A stretch of 64,000 nucleotides of DNA from Algoriphagus oliviformis (GTDB taxonomy: Bacteria; Bacteroidota; Bacteroidia; Cytophagales; Cyclobacteriaceae): assembly GCF_017254915.1 (NCBI RefSeq), contig NZ_JAFKCT010000006.1:258173-322172 (forward strand), in the 5' to 3' direction. Under the pieces are notes generated by a model. The model was not told where the DNA came from. It worked only from the letters and a program-made list of their open reading frames with translations, and searched no databases. How positions within the stretch are numbered: position 1 is the first letter of the stretch; each line of letters starts with the position of its first letter. Positions 51,936-61,162 of the stretch are shown piece by piece. The translations under genes and the position numbers were made by a program.

Positions 51936-52958
51936 ATGGAATTCACTTTAGGCCAGCTGGCCGCACTTCTAGGAGGAAAGGCAGAAGGTGACGAAAACCA
52001 AAAAGTCAACCGGCTGGACAAGATCCAAGAGGGCAAGCCCGGAGGGATCAGTTTTTTGGCCAATGAGAAATACGAGCCCTTCCTGTATGAGACCGAGTGC
52101 ACGGCGGTGATCGTTTCGGAAGGATTTTCCCCTTCCAAACCCTTCAAAACCACGCTGATCCGCGTCAAGGACGCCTACTTGGGATTCACCAAACTGCTGG
52201 AAGCCTACGCGGAGTTTACCAAAGCCATGCTCGTGGGTGTGGAAGAGCCGAGCTACATGCACTCCAGCAGCAGCATCGGGGACAATTGCTTCCGCGGGGC
52301 CTTCTCCTACATCGGCAAAAAATGCAAGCTCGGCAACAACGTGAAAATCCACCCCCAAGCCTACATCGGAGACAACGTGAAGATGGGGGACAACTGCATC
52401 GTGCATCCCGGGGCCAAAATATGCGCCGACACCCAAATCGGCAACAACTGCGAAATCTTCCCTGGGGCGGTCATCGGCGCCGACGGCTTTGGCTTTGCGC
52501 CACAGCCTGACGGCTCTTACAAGGCCATCCCGCAGATCGGAAACGTGATCCTGGAGGACAACGTGAGCATCGGGTCAAACACCACGGTGGACTGCGCGAC
52601 CATGGGATCCACCATCATCCGCAAGGGAGCCAAAATCGACAACCAAGTCCAGATCGCGCACAACGTCGTGATTGGCGAAAACACCGTCATCGCCGCGCAG
52701 TCGGGAATATCCGGATCTACCGAGATCGGCAAAAACTGCGTGATCGCCGGAAAGGCCGGGATCGTAGGCCACCTCAAGATCGCCGACAACACGACCATCG
52801 GCGCAAACACCGGCATCAGCAAATCCATTAAGAAGTCCGGCGAAACCCTCTTGGGGTACATGGCGATGGACATGAAGGACTTTCTTAAGTCCTACGCACT
52901 GTTCAAAAATCTGGATGTGCTGGAAAAGCGAGTCAAAGAACTGGAAAAAAAGGACTAA
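51936..52958 (+). CDS. lpxD: UDP-3-O-acylglucosamine N-acyltransferase LpxD
   Basis: A 340-residue lipid A pathway enzyme that transfers a second acyl chain from ACP to UDP-3-O-acyl-GlcN. It has an N-terminal uridine-binding domain (1-100), then a left-handed beta-helix of hexapeptide repeats (GDNCFRGAFSYIGKKC onwards, many I-G-N steps). The active-site His should lie in VQIAHNVVIG. The C-terminal helix ends VLEKRVKELEKKD. Starts at ATG 51936. Followed after 142 bp by lpxC-fabZ, with a possible promoter overlapping its stop. Confidence 0.97.
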   Translation: MEFTLGQLAALLGGKAEGDENQKVNRLDKIQEGKPGGISFLANEKYEPFLYETECTAVIVSEGFSPSKPFKTTLIRVKDAYLGFTKLLEAYAEFTKAMLVGVEEPSYMHSSSSIGDNCFRGAFSYIGKKCKLGNNVKIHPQAYIGDNVKMGDNCIVHPGAKICADTQIGNNCEIFPGAVIGADGFGFAPQPDGSYKAIPQIGNVILEDNVSIGSNTTVDCATMGSTIIRKGAKIDNQVQIAHNVVIGENTVIAAQSGISGSTEIGKNCVIAGKAGIVGHLKIADNTTIGANTGISKSIKKSGETLLGYMAMDMKDFLKSYALFKNLDVLEKRVKELEKKD

Positions 52959-52963
52959 TTTTG
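52956..52963 (+). promoter_or_regulatory. Putative -7 box (TAATTTTG) overlapping the lpxD stop
   Basis: Exact TAnnTTTG match whose first bases are the TAA stop of lpxD. It would start transcription of lpxC-fabZ with a leader of about 130 bases. No -33 element identified. Confidence 0.4.
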
Positions 52964-53019
52964 CTGCCCTGAAATTCCGTGAGGAAAAAACAAGATGAAA
53001 TCGAGCATCGCCCAGACTT

Positions 53020-53100
53020 CACTCCCCGAGTGAATGTCAAGCATGCGAGATTCCTCCCGATAGATTTCGGGAGGGCCTCCAAAGGGCAAATGACATTCAT
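53020..53100 (+). promoter_or_regulatory. Structured leader before lpxC-fabZ
   Basis: Three nested or adjacent inverted repeats lie between lpxD and the lpxC ATG: CACTC/GAGTG (53020-53032), TGAATGTCA/TGACATTCA (53031-53039 and 53091-53099), and the 8-bp stem CCTCCCGA/TCGGGAGG (53053-53074) inside the large loop. The 3' arm ends two bases before the ATG at 53101, so folding could mask translation initiation. Confidence 0.5.
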
Positions 53101-54495
53101 ATGAAAGTAAAACAGCATACCATCAAAAAGCAGGTGGAACTTTCCGGCGTGGGTCTCCACACAGGAGTCGTTTCCAACATGACTTTTCTCCCTGCACCTC
53201 CCAATCACGGCATCAAATTCCAACGCATTGACCTCGAAGGCCGACCTACGGTGGACGCCGACTGCGATTTGGTGGTGGACGTGTCCCGTGGCACCACTTT
53301 GGAGCAAAACGGAGCGAGAGTATACACCGTCGAGCATGTCTTGGCGGCGCTGGTAGGCTTGGAAATAGACAACGTACTGATCCAACTGGACGGCCCCGAG
53401 CCTCCGATCATGGACGGTTCCTCGATCCAATTCATCGAAGTGCTGGAAGACGCCGGCTTCGAGGAGCAAAACGCCCTCCGCAGATTTTTCGAAGTCCAGG
53501 AGAGCATCCAATACAAAGACTCCGCAAGGGAAGTGGAAATGGTCGCCCTCCCGACAGACAATTACCGCGTGACCGTGATGGTCGACTACAACTCCCCCGT
53601 GTTGGGAAGCCAGCACGCCTCGATCACCGACATCAGCCAGTTTAGGACGGAAATCGCCTCCTGCAGGACGTTCTGCTTCCTTCACGAGCTGGAAATGCTG
53701 TACAACTCCAACCTGATCAAGGGTGGAGACCTCAACAACGCCATCGTCGTGGTGGACCGCATCGTCGAAGAAAAAGAATTGGCCCACTTAGCCAAGATGT
53801 TTAACAAGCAGACCGTAGAAGTCAAAAAAGAAGGAATCCTCAACAATGTGGACCTTCGCTATAGAAACGAGCCCGCCCGCCACAAGCTTTTGGACGTGGT
53901 CGGCGACTTGGCTTTGGTAGGGAGACCTTTGAAAGCCCAGATCCTTGCCGCCCGCCCGGGACATGCAGCCAACGTGGCTTTTGCAAAAAAACTGAAAAGG
54001 GCGATGGAAAAGGCGGGGGCATCCCATATCCCGCACTACGACCCCAAGCTCCCTCCGGTAATGGATATCAACCAGATCAGCAACATCCTGCCGCACAGAT
54101 ATCCTTTTCAACTCATCGACAAGATCATCTACTTGGATGAGACCGTGGTGGCCGGCGTGAAAAACGTGACTATGAACGAGCCTTTCTTCATGGGTCATTT
54201 CCCCGGAAACCCCGTGATGCCGGGCGTACTTCAGGTCGAGGCCATGGCCCAGACTGGAGGAATCCTCGTGCTGAGCACCGTGGACGATCCCGAAAACTAC
54301 TGGACTTACTTCCTGGGAATCGAAAATTGCAAGTTTAGAAAAATGGTGCTCCCTGGCGACACCCTGGTATTCAAATGTGAACTTTTGGCTCCGATCCGCA
54401 GAGGCATCGCCAAGATGCGCGGAGAAGCCTACGTGGGTAACACCCTCGTCTGCGAAGCCGTAATGACTGCCAGCATAACCCGAAAAGAATCATGA
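53101..54495 (+). CDS. lpxC-fabZ: Bifunctional LpxC deacetylase / FabZ dehydratase
   Basis: 464 residues. The LpxC part (1 to about 305) deacetylates UDP-3-O-acyl-GlcNAc, the committed step of lipid A synthesis. Zinc ligands are His79 in VEHVLAAL, His261 and Asp265 in RHKLLD, and the likely base is His288 in PGHAAN. The FabZ part (about 321-464) dehydrates 3-hydroxyacyl-ACP in fatty acid synthesis, with HRYPFQLIDK, His366 in GHFPGNPVMPG and Glu380. The fusion is well known in Bacteroidota and couples lipid A to membrane lipid supply. The stop overlaps the lpxA start by four bases. Confidence 0.97.
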   Translation: MKVKQHTIKKQVELSGVGLHTGVVSNMTFLPAPPNHGIKFQRIDLEGRPTVDADCDLVVDVSRGTTLEQNGARVYTVEHVLAALVGLEIDNVLIQLDGPEPPIMDGSSIQFIEVLEDAGFEEQNALRRFFEVQESIQYKDSAREVEMVALPTDNYRVTVMVDYNSPVLGSQHASITDISQFRTEIASCRTFCFLHELEMLYNSNLIKGGDLNNAIVVVDRIVEEKELAHLAKMFNKQTVEVKKEGILNNVDLRYRNEPARHKLLDVVGDLALVGRPLKAQILAARPGHAANVAFAKKLKRAMEKAGASHIPHYDPKLPPVMDINQISNILPHRYPFQLIDKIIYLDETVVAGVKNVTMNEPFFMGHFPGNPVMPGVLQVEAMAQTGGILVLSTVDDPENYWTYFLGIENCKFRKMVLPGDTLVFKCELLAPIRRGIAKMRGEAYVGNTLVCEAVMTASITRKES

Positions 54496-55271
54496 TCAGC
54501 CCCATGTCGCATATAGACCCTAAGGCACAGCTGGGAAGCAACGTGCATGTGGATCCTTTCACCATGATTCATGGAGATGTGACCATCGGGGAAAACACGT
54601 GGATAGGCTCAAACGTCACCATCTATCCCGGCGCCAGAATCGGCAAAAACTGCAGGATTTTCCCTGGGGCGGTCATCGCGGGAGTTCCGCAAGACCTGAA
54701 GTTCCAAGGCGAGGAATCCACCGTCGTGATCGGGGATAATACCACCATCCGTGAGTGCGTCACCATCAGCCGAGGCACCGTGGACAAGCAAACCACCGTG
54801 ATCGGCAGCCACTGCCTGCTCATGGCCTACGTACACGTCGCGCATGACTGCGTGATCGGAAGCAATGTCATCATCGCCAACTCCGTACAGATCGCAGGCC
54901 ACGTGTCCATCGACGACTGGGCCATCATCGGCGGATCCAGCGCCGTGCACCAGTTTGTGAAGATCGGCATGCACGCCATGATCTCGGGGGGATCTTTGGT
55001 GAGAAAGGACGTCCCGCCGTTTACCAAGGCCGCCCGCGAACCCCTCTCCTATGCCGGGGTCAACTCTCTGGGTTTGCGAAGAAGAGGCTTTTCCAGCGAG
55101 ACCATTTCCCACATCCAGGAAGTGTACAGATACCTCTTCCTCAACAGCCTGAACAACAGCCGGGCTTTGGAAGAAATCGAGATCAATCTGCCCGCCACCA
55201 AAGAGCGGGACGAAATCCTCAACTTCATCCGCTCTTCCGAGCGCGGTGTCATGAAAGGCTACATCAACTGA
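54492..55271 (+). CDS. lpxA: UDP-N-acetylglucosamine O-acyltransferase LpxA
   Basis: A 259-residue first enzyme of lipid A synthesis, moving a 3-hydroxyacyl chain from ACP to UDP-GlcNAc. The left-handed beta-helix of hexapeptide repeats spans about 5-190. The active-site His lies in YVHVAHDCVIG, followed by GGSSAVHQFVKIG. A helical C-terminal domain follows from about 195 (SLGLRRRGFSSETISHIQEV). The ATG at 54492 overlaps the lpxC-fabZ stop in an ATGA; ATG 54504 is also possible. The ABC ATPase gene starts one base after its stop. Confidence 0.97.
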   Translation: MISPMSHIDPKAQLGSNVHVDPFTMIHGDVTIGENTWIGSNVTIYPGARIGKNCRIFPGAVIAGVPQDLKFQGEESTVVIGDNTTIRECVTISRGTVDKQTTVIGSHCLLMAYVHVAHDCVIGSNVIIANSVQIAGHVSIDDWAIIGGSSAVHQFVKIGMHAMISGGSLVRKDVPPFTKAAREPLSYAGVNSLGLRRRGFSSETISHIQEVYRYLFLNSLNNSRALEEIEINLPATKERDEILNFIRSSERGVMKGYIN

Positions 55272-55272
55272 C

Positions 55273-55893
55273 ATGCTGAAAATCCACTTGCATGAAGCGT
55301 CGAAACGCTTTCAATACGAATGGATTTTTAAAAATCTCAATCTCCAGCTGACGCAGGGTGATTCCCTGGCGATCACCGGAGGCAATGGCTCCGGAAAGTC
55401 CACTTTGCTCAAGTGCATCTCCGGAGCCATTCCCATTTCTTCGGGAAAAATCACCTTCGAGACCGAAGGAAAGGAGCTTCCCAGCTCCGACTGGTACAAG
55501 CAGCTCGCGATCTCCGCCCCCTACTTGGAGCTTCCGGAGGAATTCACCCTCTCAGAGGCCATCAAATTCCACTTCCAATTCAAAAGTCCGCTCAGAGGGA
55601 TCCAGCCCAAAGAGCTGATCGAAATCCTCTACCTCGACCAACACACCCACAAGCCGGTGTCGCAATTTTCCTCAGGGATGAAGCAAAGACTAAAGCTGGG
55701 CTTGGCGCTTTTTTCGGATGTGCCTTTGATTTTGCTCGATGAGCCTACCTCCAACCTGGACAAAAAGGGAATCGCCTGGTACGGCGACCTCGTCCAATCC
55801 TATGGCCAGGACCGTATCCTGATCGTCTGCTCCAACGAGCCCCGGGAATACGGATTTTGCAACCAAAAACTGGCGCTTGAGGATTTCAAGTAA
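55273..55893 (+). CDS. ABC transporter ATP-binding protein
   Basis: A 206-residue single nucleotide-binding domain with Walker A GGNGSGKST (36-44), Q-loop region, signature FSSGMKQRLKLG and Walker B LILLDEPTSNLD. No permease gene is adjacent. The short length and the signature resemble CcmA-type or heme-exporter-type ATPases, but this is not specific. It sits one base after lpxA and is probably co-transcribed with the lipid A genes; a role in envelope assembly is plausible but unproven. Confidence 0.92.
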   Translation: MLKIHLHEASKRFQYEWIFKNLNLQLTQGDSLAITGGNGSGKSTLLKCISGAIPISSGKITFETEGKELPSSDWYKQLAISAPYLELPEEFTLSEAIKFHFQFKSPLRGIQPKELIEILYLDQHTHKPVSQFSSGMKQRLKLGLALFSDVPLILLDEPTSNLDKKGIAWYGDLVQSYGQDRILIVCSNEPREYGFCNQKLALEDFK

Positions 55894-55954
55894 AAAATAC
55901 CGCTTTGATCATTCAGCGATATCTCTAATTTTACACTTACCTAATTTGATTTTT

Positions 55955-56431
55955 ATGAGATTCTATCTTTGGAAAATAGCCGTTCTAGTGTTCTTCGTAA
56001 TGGGCTTGCAGGCCTGCGGAGGGGATGACCCCACGCCGACCCCTCCCAAGTCCAAGGAGGAAATCGCCACCGAAGCACTGACTGGATCGGGTACCCAGAC
56101 TTGGGTGCTATCCGGAGGCGGCAAGGTCACCCGAGATGGCACCGACGTCTCTTCTCAGTATGCCACCTTCGAGCTGACGCTCATCTCGGCGCCATCCAAG
56201 ACCTACACCTCCAAAAACAGCAACGACCTCTTCGACGCCAACGGCACGTGGGCTTTTGCCGGAACCAACTTTGATAAAATCACGCTCAGCGGCTCAAAGC
56301 CTGCGGCAACCCGGGAAATGTCCTTCACCCAATCGGGCAGCAATCTGAAACTCGTTTTCTCCATCCCAGCGCCCGGCGCCAGAGTCAATGCCGTCGCGGG
56401 CGACTACGTTTTTGACTTGGTGAAAAAATAA
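55955..56431 (+). CDS. Small lipoprotein of unknown function
   Basis: A 158-residue protein starting at ATG 55955, with signal peptide MRFYLWKIAVLVFFVMG ending LQAC, so lipidation is predicted at that Cys. A short acidic and Pro-rich tether (GGDDPTPTPPKSKEE) leads to a beta-rich domain (TQTWVLSGGGKVTRDG, later GTWAFAGTNFDKITLSG) typical of Bacteroidota surface lipoproteins with lipocalin-like or DUF folds. Family not identified. The D/T-rich sequence after the Cys may serve for outer-membrane sorting. A 7-bp hairpin follows the stop directly. Confidence 0.8.
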   Translation: MRFYLWKIAVLVFFVMGLQACGGDDPTPTPPKSKEEIATEALTGSGTQTWVLSGGGKVTRDGTDVSSQYATFELTLISAPSKTYTSKNSNDLFDANGTWAFAGTNFDKITLSGSKPAATREMSFTQSGSNLKLVFSIPAPGARVNAVAGDYVFDLVKK

Positions 56432-56451
56432 GATCGTTGGATTTACGATCT
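56431..56451. terminator. Weak hairpin after the lipoprotein gene
   Basis: AGATCGT and ACGATCT flank a 7-base loop, starting at the stop codon. There is no T-run, so termination is uncertain; the following stretch is pyrimidine-rich low complexity up to the mutS2 stop. Confidence 0.3.
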
Positions 56452-56548
56452 GCCACGATTCGACTCTAACTTCCACAACCTCCTAGCCTACTACTTCTCA
56501 CGGCTTACTTCTTACCACTTACTTCTCGCTTCCGGCTTCCTAACTTCC

Positions 56549-58936
56549 CTACTTCAGCGTCACCAGCGTCACTCCAGCTCCTCCCCTATCTGCATGCTCA
56601 TCTTCCGCCCTTCCCACCTGCGGCATGGTTCGAAGCAGGTTTCGGGTGATCTCGCGTAGGATGCCATCACCTTTGCCGTGGACGATACGCAGGTCTTTCA
56701 CCCCCAGCATGTAGCCCTCGTCGATGAAGGTCTGGATCAGTGCCAAAATCTCCTCGCCCCTCTTCCCGCGTAGGTCCAAGTTGGGAGAGAAATCCATCAT
56801 CTTTTCGTTGGTGTTGTAGTTGCCTCGGCGCTCTACGGCCTTGAGCTCTTTTTTGACTTCGGTCTTGGATATCTTCTCCAAGCGGGAAAGCTTCACATTG
56901 GACTTGAGGTCTCCGATTGCGATCTCTACATCTTTGTTTTTGATCGCCACGACCTCGGCCACAGCTCCGTTGTCCTTCAGCCGAACCCAATCTCCCACCT
57001 CGATCTTGCCTCCAATCACCCGGATCTCAGGGTCTTTGACGGCGGCTTTCTCCGGCTTCACTACCTGCTTGAATTCCTCCAAGTCCTGTCTGACCTGCTT
57101 GGTGACTTCCTTGTCGGCTTTCTTCTCCTTGATCTCCCGGATCGTCGCCTCGATCTTTTTGTTGGTCTGGTCCAGCAGCGCCTTCGCCTCCTGCTTGGCC
57201 TCCTGGATGTAGCGCTTTTTGGTGAGCTCGATGGTTTCCTTGAGCTGGTTGTATTCTTTGAGGCGGGTCTGTAAGAGTTTGTCCTTTTCCTTCACCTCGC
57301 GCAGCAAGACCGAATATTGGTTTTTCTCGTTTTCCAGCTGGGTCAAAAGCCGGTCGTAGCGCACCCTTTCCTCCCCGATGTGCGCTTTGGCGTAGGCGAG
57401 TATTTCCTTCGAAAGGCCGATCTTCGACGCGATCTCCAGCGCAAAGGATGAGCCCGGCTTGCCTATCTCCAGCTGGTAAAGCGGCTCCAGTCTATCGACA
57501 TCATAGCGCATCGCGCCATTGACCAGGCCTTGGTTTTTGTTGGCGACCTGCTTTAGATTGCCGTAGTGCGTGGTGACGATCCCGAAAGTCCCCAGCTTGT
57601 TCAGTGACAGCAGGATGGACTCGGCGATGGCTCCGCCAAACTGCGGCTCCGTCCCCGTGCCAAACTCGTCGATGAAAACGATGGTCTTTTTGTTGGCAAA
57701 CTGGGTGAAATGCTTCATGCTCATCAGGTGCGAGCTGTAGGTACTCAGGTCGTTTTCCAGGTTTTGCTCGTCACCGATGTCGATGAAGAAATTGTCAAAA
57801 AGCGAGCTTTTCGAGTCTGGATGGACGGGAATCAGCAGCCCGCACTGGAGCATGTACTGAAGCAGTGCGACGGTCTTCAGCGTCACGGACTTGCCCCCGG
57901 CATTGGGCCCAGAGATGACCAAAAGCCGCTCATGGCCGCCCAGCTTCACGTCGAGCGGAACGATCTTTTTCCCCTGAGCCCTGAGTGCCATCTCCAAAAT
58001 GGGATGCCTCGCCCTAGTCCAGTTGAGGGTTCTTTCTTTCACCAGCTCAGGCTTGCAGCTGTCTGTCTTCTCCGCAAACTTGGCTTTGGCACGGATGAAA
58101 TCCATCAAGCCAAGAAAATTGGTTGCCTTTCGCAGCGCAGGGATGGCAGGCCGAAGCTGGTCGGTCAGCTTCGTGAGTATGCGGATGATCTCGCGGCGCT
58201 CCATGTACTCCAGATCGCGGATCTCATTGTTGATGTCCAGCGCCTCCTCCGGCTCCATGAAGACCGTCTGACCGGTAGCCGACTCGTCGTGGATGAAGCC
58301 GCGGAGCTTTCGCTTGTTTTCGGCAGCGACGGGGATCACCATTCGGCCTCCGCGTATGGTCATGGCAGCGTCATCCGGAGTCAGGCCTTTGGCGCGTGCT
58401 TCCTTGAAGATCCGCTCCATCACCTTCCTCAGCCTGCTTTCTTCGTAGAGCAGCTGCGTGCGGATGAGCTGGAGTTCCTTGCTGGCATTGCTTCGGATTT
58501 TGCCCTTTTCGTCGATGATCTGATCGATGGTCTTCAGCAGGCCCATATCGAGATCCAGGAGCAGGCCCAGCAGGGCGCTGAGCGTGGGGTAGCTTTCTCC
58601 GTGTTTTTGGAAAAAAACCACACAAGAGCGAAGCGTCTGAAGGGCGAGCTTCACCTCATAGAATTCGTCCTGGTCCAGAAAGGCTCCGGGGAGCTTTGCC
58701 TTTTCCAAGAAAGGATTGAGGTTGGTAAAGTTGGAACTGGGAAAAACCTCGCCCGAGATCAGGATCTTTCGGAACTCGTCCGTCTGGTCAAGCAGACGCT
58801 GGACTAGGTTGAAATCGGATGAAAAAGAGACTTTGTCCACAAAATCCTGCCCCAGGGAAGAGGTACACTCGGCCTTGAGCAGGTCTTTGATTTTGACAAA
58901 ATTGATCTTCAGGTCAAGATTGGAGGGATATAGCAT
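56549..58936 (-). CDS. mutS2: Endonuclease MutS2
   Basis: A 795-residue MutS-family ATPase. Core and clamp region (1-320), Walker A GPNAGGKS (343-350), Walker B FIDEFGTGTEP, a long coiled coil (about 510-620), a KOW-like segment (VGDWVRLKDNGAVAEV), and a C-terminal Smr nuclease domain with LDLRGKRGEE and RIVHGKGDG. MutS2 suppresses homologous recombination or rescues collided ribosomes, depending on species. The ATG at 58936 shares one base with the stop of the DUF4296 gene (TAATG), indicating translational coupling. Confidence 0.96.
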   Translation of the reverse strand: MLYPSNLDLKINFVKIKDLLKAECTSSLGQDFVDKVSFSSDFNLVQRLLDQTDEFRKILISGEVFPSSNFTNLNPFLEKAKLPGAFLDQDEFYEVKLALQTLRSCVVFFQKHGESYPTLSALLGLLLDLDMGLLKTIDQIIDEKGKIRSNASKELQLIRTQLLYEESRLRKVMERIFKEARAKGLTPDDAAMTIRGGRMVIPVAAENKRKLRGFIHDESATGQTVFMEPEEALDINNEIRDLEYMERREIIRILTKLTDQLRPAIPALRKATNFLGLMDFIRAKAKFAEKTDSCKPELVKERTLNWTRARHPILEMALRAQGKKIVPLDVKLGGHERLLVISGPNAGGKSVTLKTVALLQYMLQCGLLIPVHPDSKSSLFDNFFIDIGDEQNLENDLSTYSSHLMSMKHFTQFANKKTIVFIDEFGTGTEPQFGGAIAESILLSLNKLGTFGIVTTHYGNLKQVANKNQGLVNGAMRYDVDRLEPLYQLEIGKPGSSFALEIASKIGLSKEILAYAKAHIGEERVRYDRLLTQLENEKNQYSVLLREVKEKDKLLQTRLKEYNQLKETIELTKKRYIQEAKQEAKALLDQTNKKIEATIREIKEKKADKEVTKQVRQDLEEFKQVVKPEKAAVKDPEIRVIGGKIEVGDWVRLKDNGAVAEVVAIKNKDVEIAIGDLKSNVKLSRLEKISKTEVKKELKAVERRGNYNTNEKMMDFSPNLDLRGKRGEEILALIQTFIDEGYMLGVKDLRIVHGKGDGILREITRNLLRTMPQVGRAEDEHADRGGAGVTLVTLK

Positions 58937-59289
58937 TAGAATAAATCCAGACTGTCACCCGGGATGGATTCATGGAGGGTAAGGGAATCTATCACTCGTG
59001 AGTAGATTCGGTCCATCTTTCCGGCATCTTCCAGGTAGAATATGATACTTTTGGTAAACACAGAATCCTGTACGCCGTGTTTCCTAAACACGTCTTTTTC
59101 CATCAGGGAATAGAGTACCTGGGAGGAGTCGAAGGCGACGGGAAGTGCGCTCACGATCCCCTCAGTCAGTTGGATGTCAATCAGTACGGTCACCATCTCA
59201 TCCTCGGACAGGATCCCCGGGGGAGGGGAATTCCGGTCGCAGGACAGGAGGGATATGGAAAAAAGAAGAAAGGCAAGAATTCGTTTCAC
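58936..59289 (-). CDS. DUF4296 lipoprotein
   Basis: A 117-residue lipoprotein starting with GTG 59289 and a signal peptide ending LLSC (Cys17). The mature part has PPPGILSEDEMVTVLIDIQL and later VFRKHGVQDSVFTKSIIFYL, matching the DUF4296 family of Bacteroidota, which has no assigned function. It is upstream of mutS2 with a one-base stop-start overlap and has a promoter box 47 bases upstream. Confidence 0.88.
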   Translation of the reverse strand: MKRILAFLLFSISLLSCDRNSPPPGILSEDEMVTVLIDIQLTEGIVSALPVAFDSSQVLYSLMEKDVFRKHGVQDSVFTKSIIFYLEDAGKMDRIYSRVIDSLTLHESIPGDSLDLF

Positions 59290-59335
59290 GGTTTAAAATT
59301 AGGTTTTTTTAACTGATAATGTCCGAACCGATTAC

Positions 59336-59343
59336 CAAACCTA
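59336..59343 (-). promoter_or_regulatory. Putative promoter of the DUF4296-mutS2 operon
   Basis: The minus strand reads TAGGTTTG (exact TAnnTTTG), and a TTG (59361-59363 as CAA on plus) lies 17 bases upstream. It is 47 bases before the GTG start. Confidence 0.45.
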
Positions 59344-59394
59344 AATTTTATAATTCGGCTCAAGACTTTAACTTAGCCCGCTCAAATTGCCCGC

Positions 59395-60273
59395 ATGGAT
59401 CAGCTCTTCAGTAAGCTTAGGAAATACGAAATTATGATCAGAAAGGTGGCCAACAACCACCTGCAGGGAGAGTACCAGTCGCTTTTCAAGGGCTCCGGGC
59501 TGGAATTTGACGATCTCCGCCCCTATCAATACGGGGATGACGTGCGGACGATCGAGTGGAAAGTCTCCGCCAAAGGCCATGGCACCTTCGTCAAGACCTT
59601 CCGGGAGGACAAGGAGCAGTCGGTTTATTTCCTCTTGGACATCTCCGGCTCCCAGGACATCGGGCAGCAGGACAACAAAAAGATAGACAAAGGAAAACTG
59701 ATCGCTGGCGTATTGACCTTGGCCGCAGTGTATGAAGGAAGCCAGATCGGGCTGATCTCCTACTCCGACCAGCAGGAGCAGCTCATCCTGCCCTCCAAGG
59801 GCAGCAAGCAAGGCGTCAAGATCATCCGCGGAATCTTTGACCATACCAACAAGAGCCTGAAAACAGACCTCAACGGCATGTTTTCCTTTGCGCTCAACCT
59901 GATCAAAAAGCGCAGCATCATCATCGTGATCTCCGACTTCATCGACGAAGACTACGAGCGGTCCTTCAGGGCACTGGCCGAGCGCCATGACCTGGTGGCC
60001 ATACAGCTCACCGATCCTCGGGAATCCGCCCTGCCGGCCTTGGGGATCATCCCGATCTTTGACAAGGAGCGGGGCAAGACCACTTGGGTAAACACCGCTT
60101 TCGGCAGCTTTTCCAAAAAAATATCCGAGACCTTCACCATCGAGCGCGAATACCTCAAGGAGATCTGCAAAAAAAACCAGATCAACTACCTGGCTATCGA
60201 CACCACCCAGGATATCGTCGCTCCCCTGATCGACCTCTTCAAATACCGAAACAAACGAATGAAGCGTGGGTAG
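59395..60273 (+). CDS. DUF58 domain protein (Bat operon)
   Basis: A 292-residue DUF58 protein with the family core GLEFDDLRPYQYGDDVRTIE (near 35-54), a vWA-like fold with LLDISGSQDIG, and later IVISDFIDEDYERS. DUF58 proteins are encoded beside MoxR ATPases and Bat proteins and are thought to act in chaperone-like assembly or stress tolerance. No MoxR gene precedes it here. It overlaps the next gene by eight bases (GTG start), so the three genes form a coupled operon. Confidence 0.9.
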   Translation: MDQLFSKLRKYEIMIRKVANNHLQGEYQSLFKGSGLEFDDLRPYQYGDDVRTIEWKVSAKGHGTFVKTFREDKEQSVYFLLDISGSQDIGQQDNKKIDKGKLIAGVLTLAAVYEGSQIGLISYSDQQEQLILPSKGSKQGVKIIRGIFDHTNKSLKTDLNGMFSFALNLIKKRSIIIVISDFIDEDYERSFRALAERHDLVAIQLTDPRESALPALGIIPIFDKERGKTTWVNTAFGSFSKKISETFTIEREYLKEICKKNQINYLAIDTTQDIVAPLIDLFKYRNKRMKRG

Positions 60274-61162
60274 AATCGGTGTTTTCCTTCTTTTCTTGGG
60301 ATTGAGCTTTTCGTCCCTGGCACAGAGCGTGCAGATCAACGGCTACTTCACGCAGGACTCAGCTCGACTGGGCGAGCGGGTGGGCTTTGTGCTCAAAGCA
60401 CGCTATCCCGAGACCACACAGCTGCTCTTTCCCGACTCTACCTACGACTTTTCGCCTTTGGTACTGCTGGAGAAAAAGACCTTTCTCTCCCACACCGCCG
60501 AAGGGGTCACCACCGACAGTGCGGTGTACTACGTCTCCAACTTTGCGCTCGACCCGAGCGTATTCCTCTCGCTGCCCGTCTATGAGCTCAATCGGTACGA
60601 CAGCGTCACCTACTTCTCCAACGAGGCCGAGCTGAAGCTCAAGCTGACGCTGGACTCCATCCCCGAGCAGTTGGTCTTTCGTGACAACAACGTCTACCAG
60701 CCGCTGGAAAAGAACTTCAACTGGCTGCTGGCCGCCCTGATCACCGGTGGCGTCATCGTGCTACTGGGAGGCTTTGCCCTGCTTTTTGCGAAGCGGATCA
60801 AGGCCATCTTCAAGCGAAACCGAGAGAAGCTCCGCTGGGTGCAGTTTGAGCGGAAGTTCAAAAAACTGTCCACCCTCCTGGCCCAGACCCCGGCTCTGGA
60901 GCTGGCCGACGAGGTGGTGGGCCTCTGGAAGGGCTACATGGAGTCGATCACAAAGCTGCCGTTCCAAGAGTGGACTTCGAGCGAAATCTCGGAAGCACTG
61001 GAGGACAAGGAGATCTTCAAGGCTCTCCGCGCCATAGATATGATCATCTATGCCGGCAAAGAGGCCAAGTCGGAGGAATCGACCAATTACCTCCTGGAAG
61101 TGGCCCGCAAAAAGTATCAGGAAAAACTAAACCACATCAGGAATGAGAGAGCAACTCGCTGA
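60266..61162 (+). CDS. BatD/DUF4381-like membrane protein
   Basis: A 298-residue protein starting with GTG 60266, signal peptide MGRIGVFLLFLGLSFSSLAQ, a periplasmic beta-rich domain (to about 145), one transmembrane helix (about 152-175) and a basic helical cytoplasmic domain (about 180-298). The layout matches the DUF4381/BatD-like components of the aerotolerance operon in Bacteroidota, though it is shorter than full BatD. It sits between the DUF58 and BatA genes and overlaps the latter by 20 bases. Function is inferred from context. Confidence 0.8.
   Translation: MGRIGVFLLFLGLSFSSLAQSVQINGYFTQDSARLGERVGFVLKARYPETTQLLFPDSTYDFSPLVLLEKKTFLSHTAEGVTTDSAVYYVSNFALDPSVFLSLPVYELNRYDSVTYFSNEAELKLKLTLDSIPEQLVFRDNNVYQPLEKNFNWLLAALITGGVIVLLGGFALLFAKRIKAIFKRNREKLRWVQFERKFKKLSTLLAQTPALELADEVVGLWKGYMESITKLPFQEWTSSEISEALEDKEIFKALRAIDMIIYAGKEAKSEESTNYLLEVARKKYQEKLNHIRNERATR

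Noticed and set aside
53053..53074. The CCTCCCGA hairpin as a terminator of lpxD
   Set aside because: No T-run follows it and it lies inside a larger inverted repeat close to the lpxC start, so a leader element is more likely.
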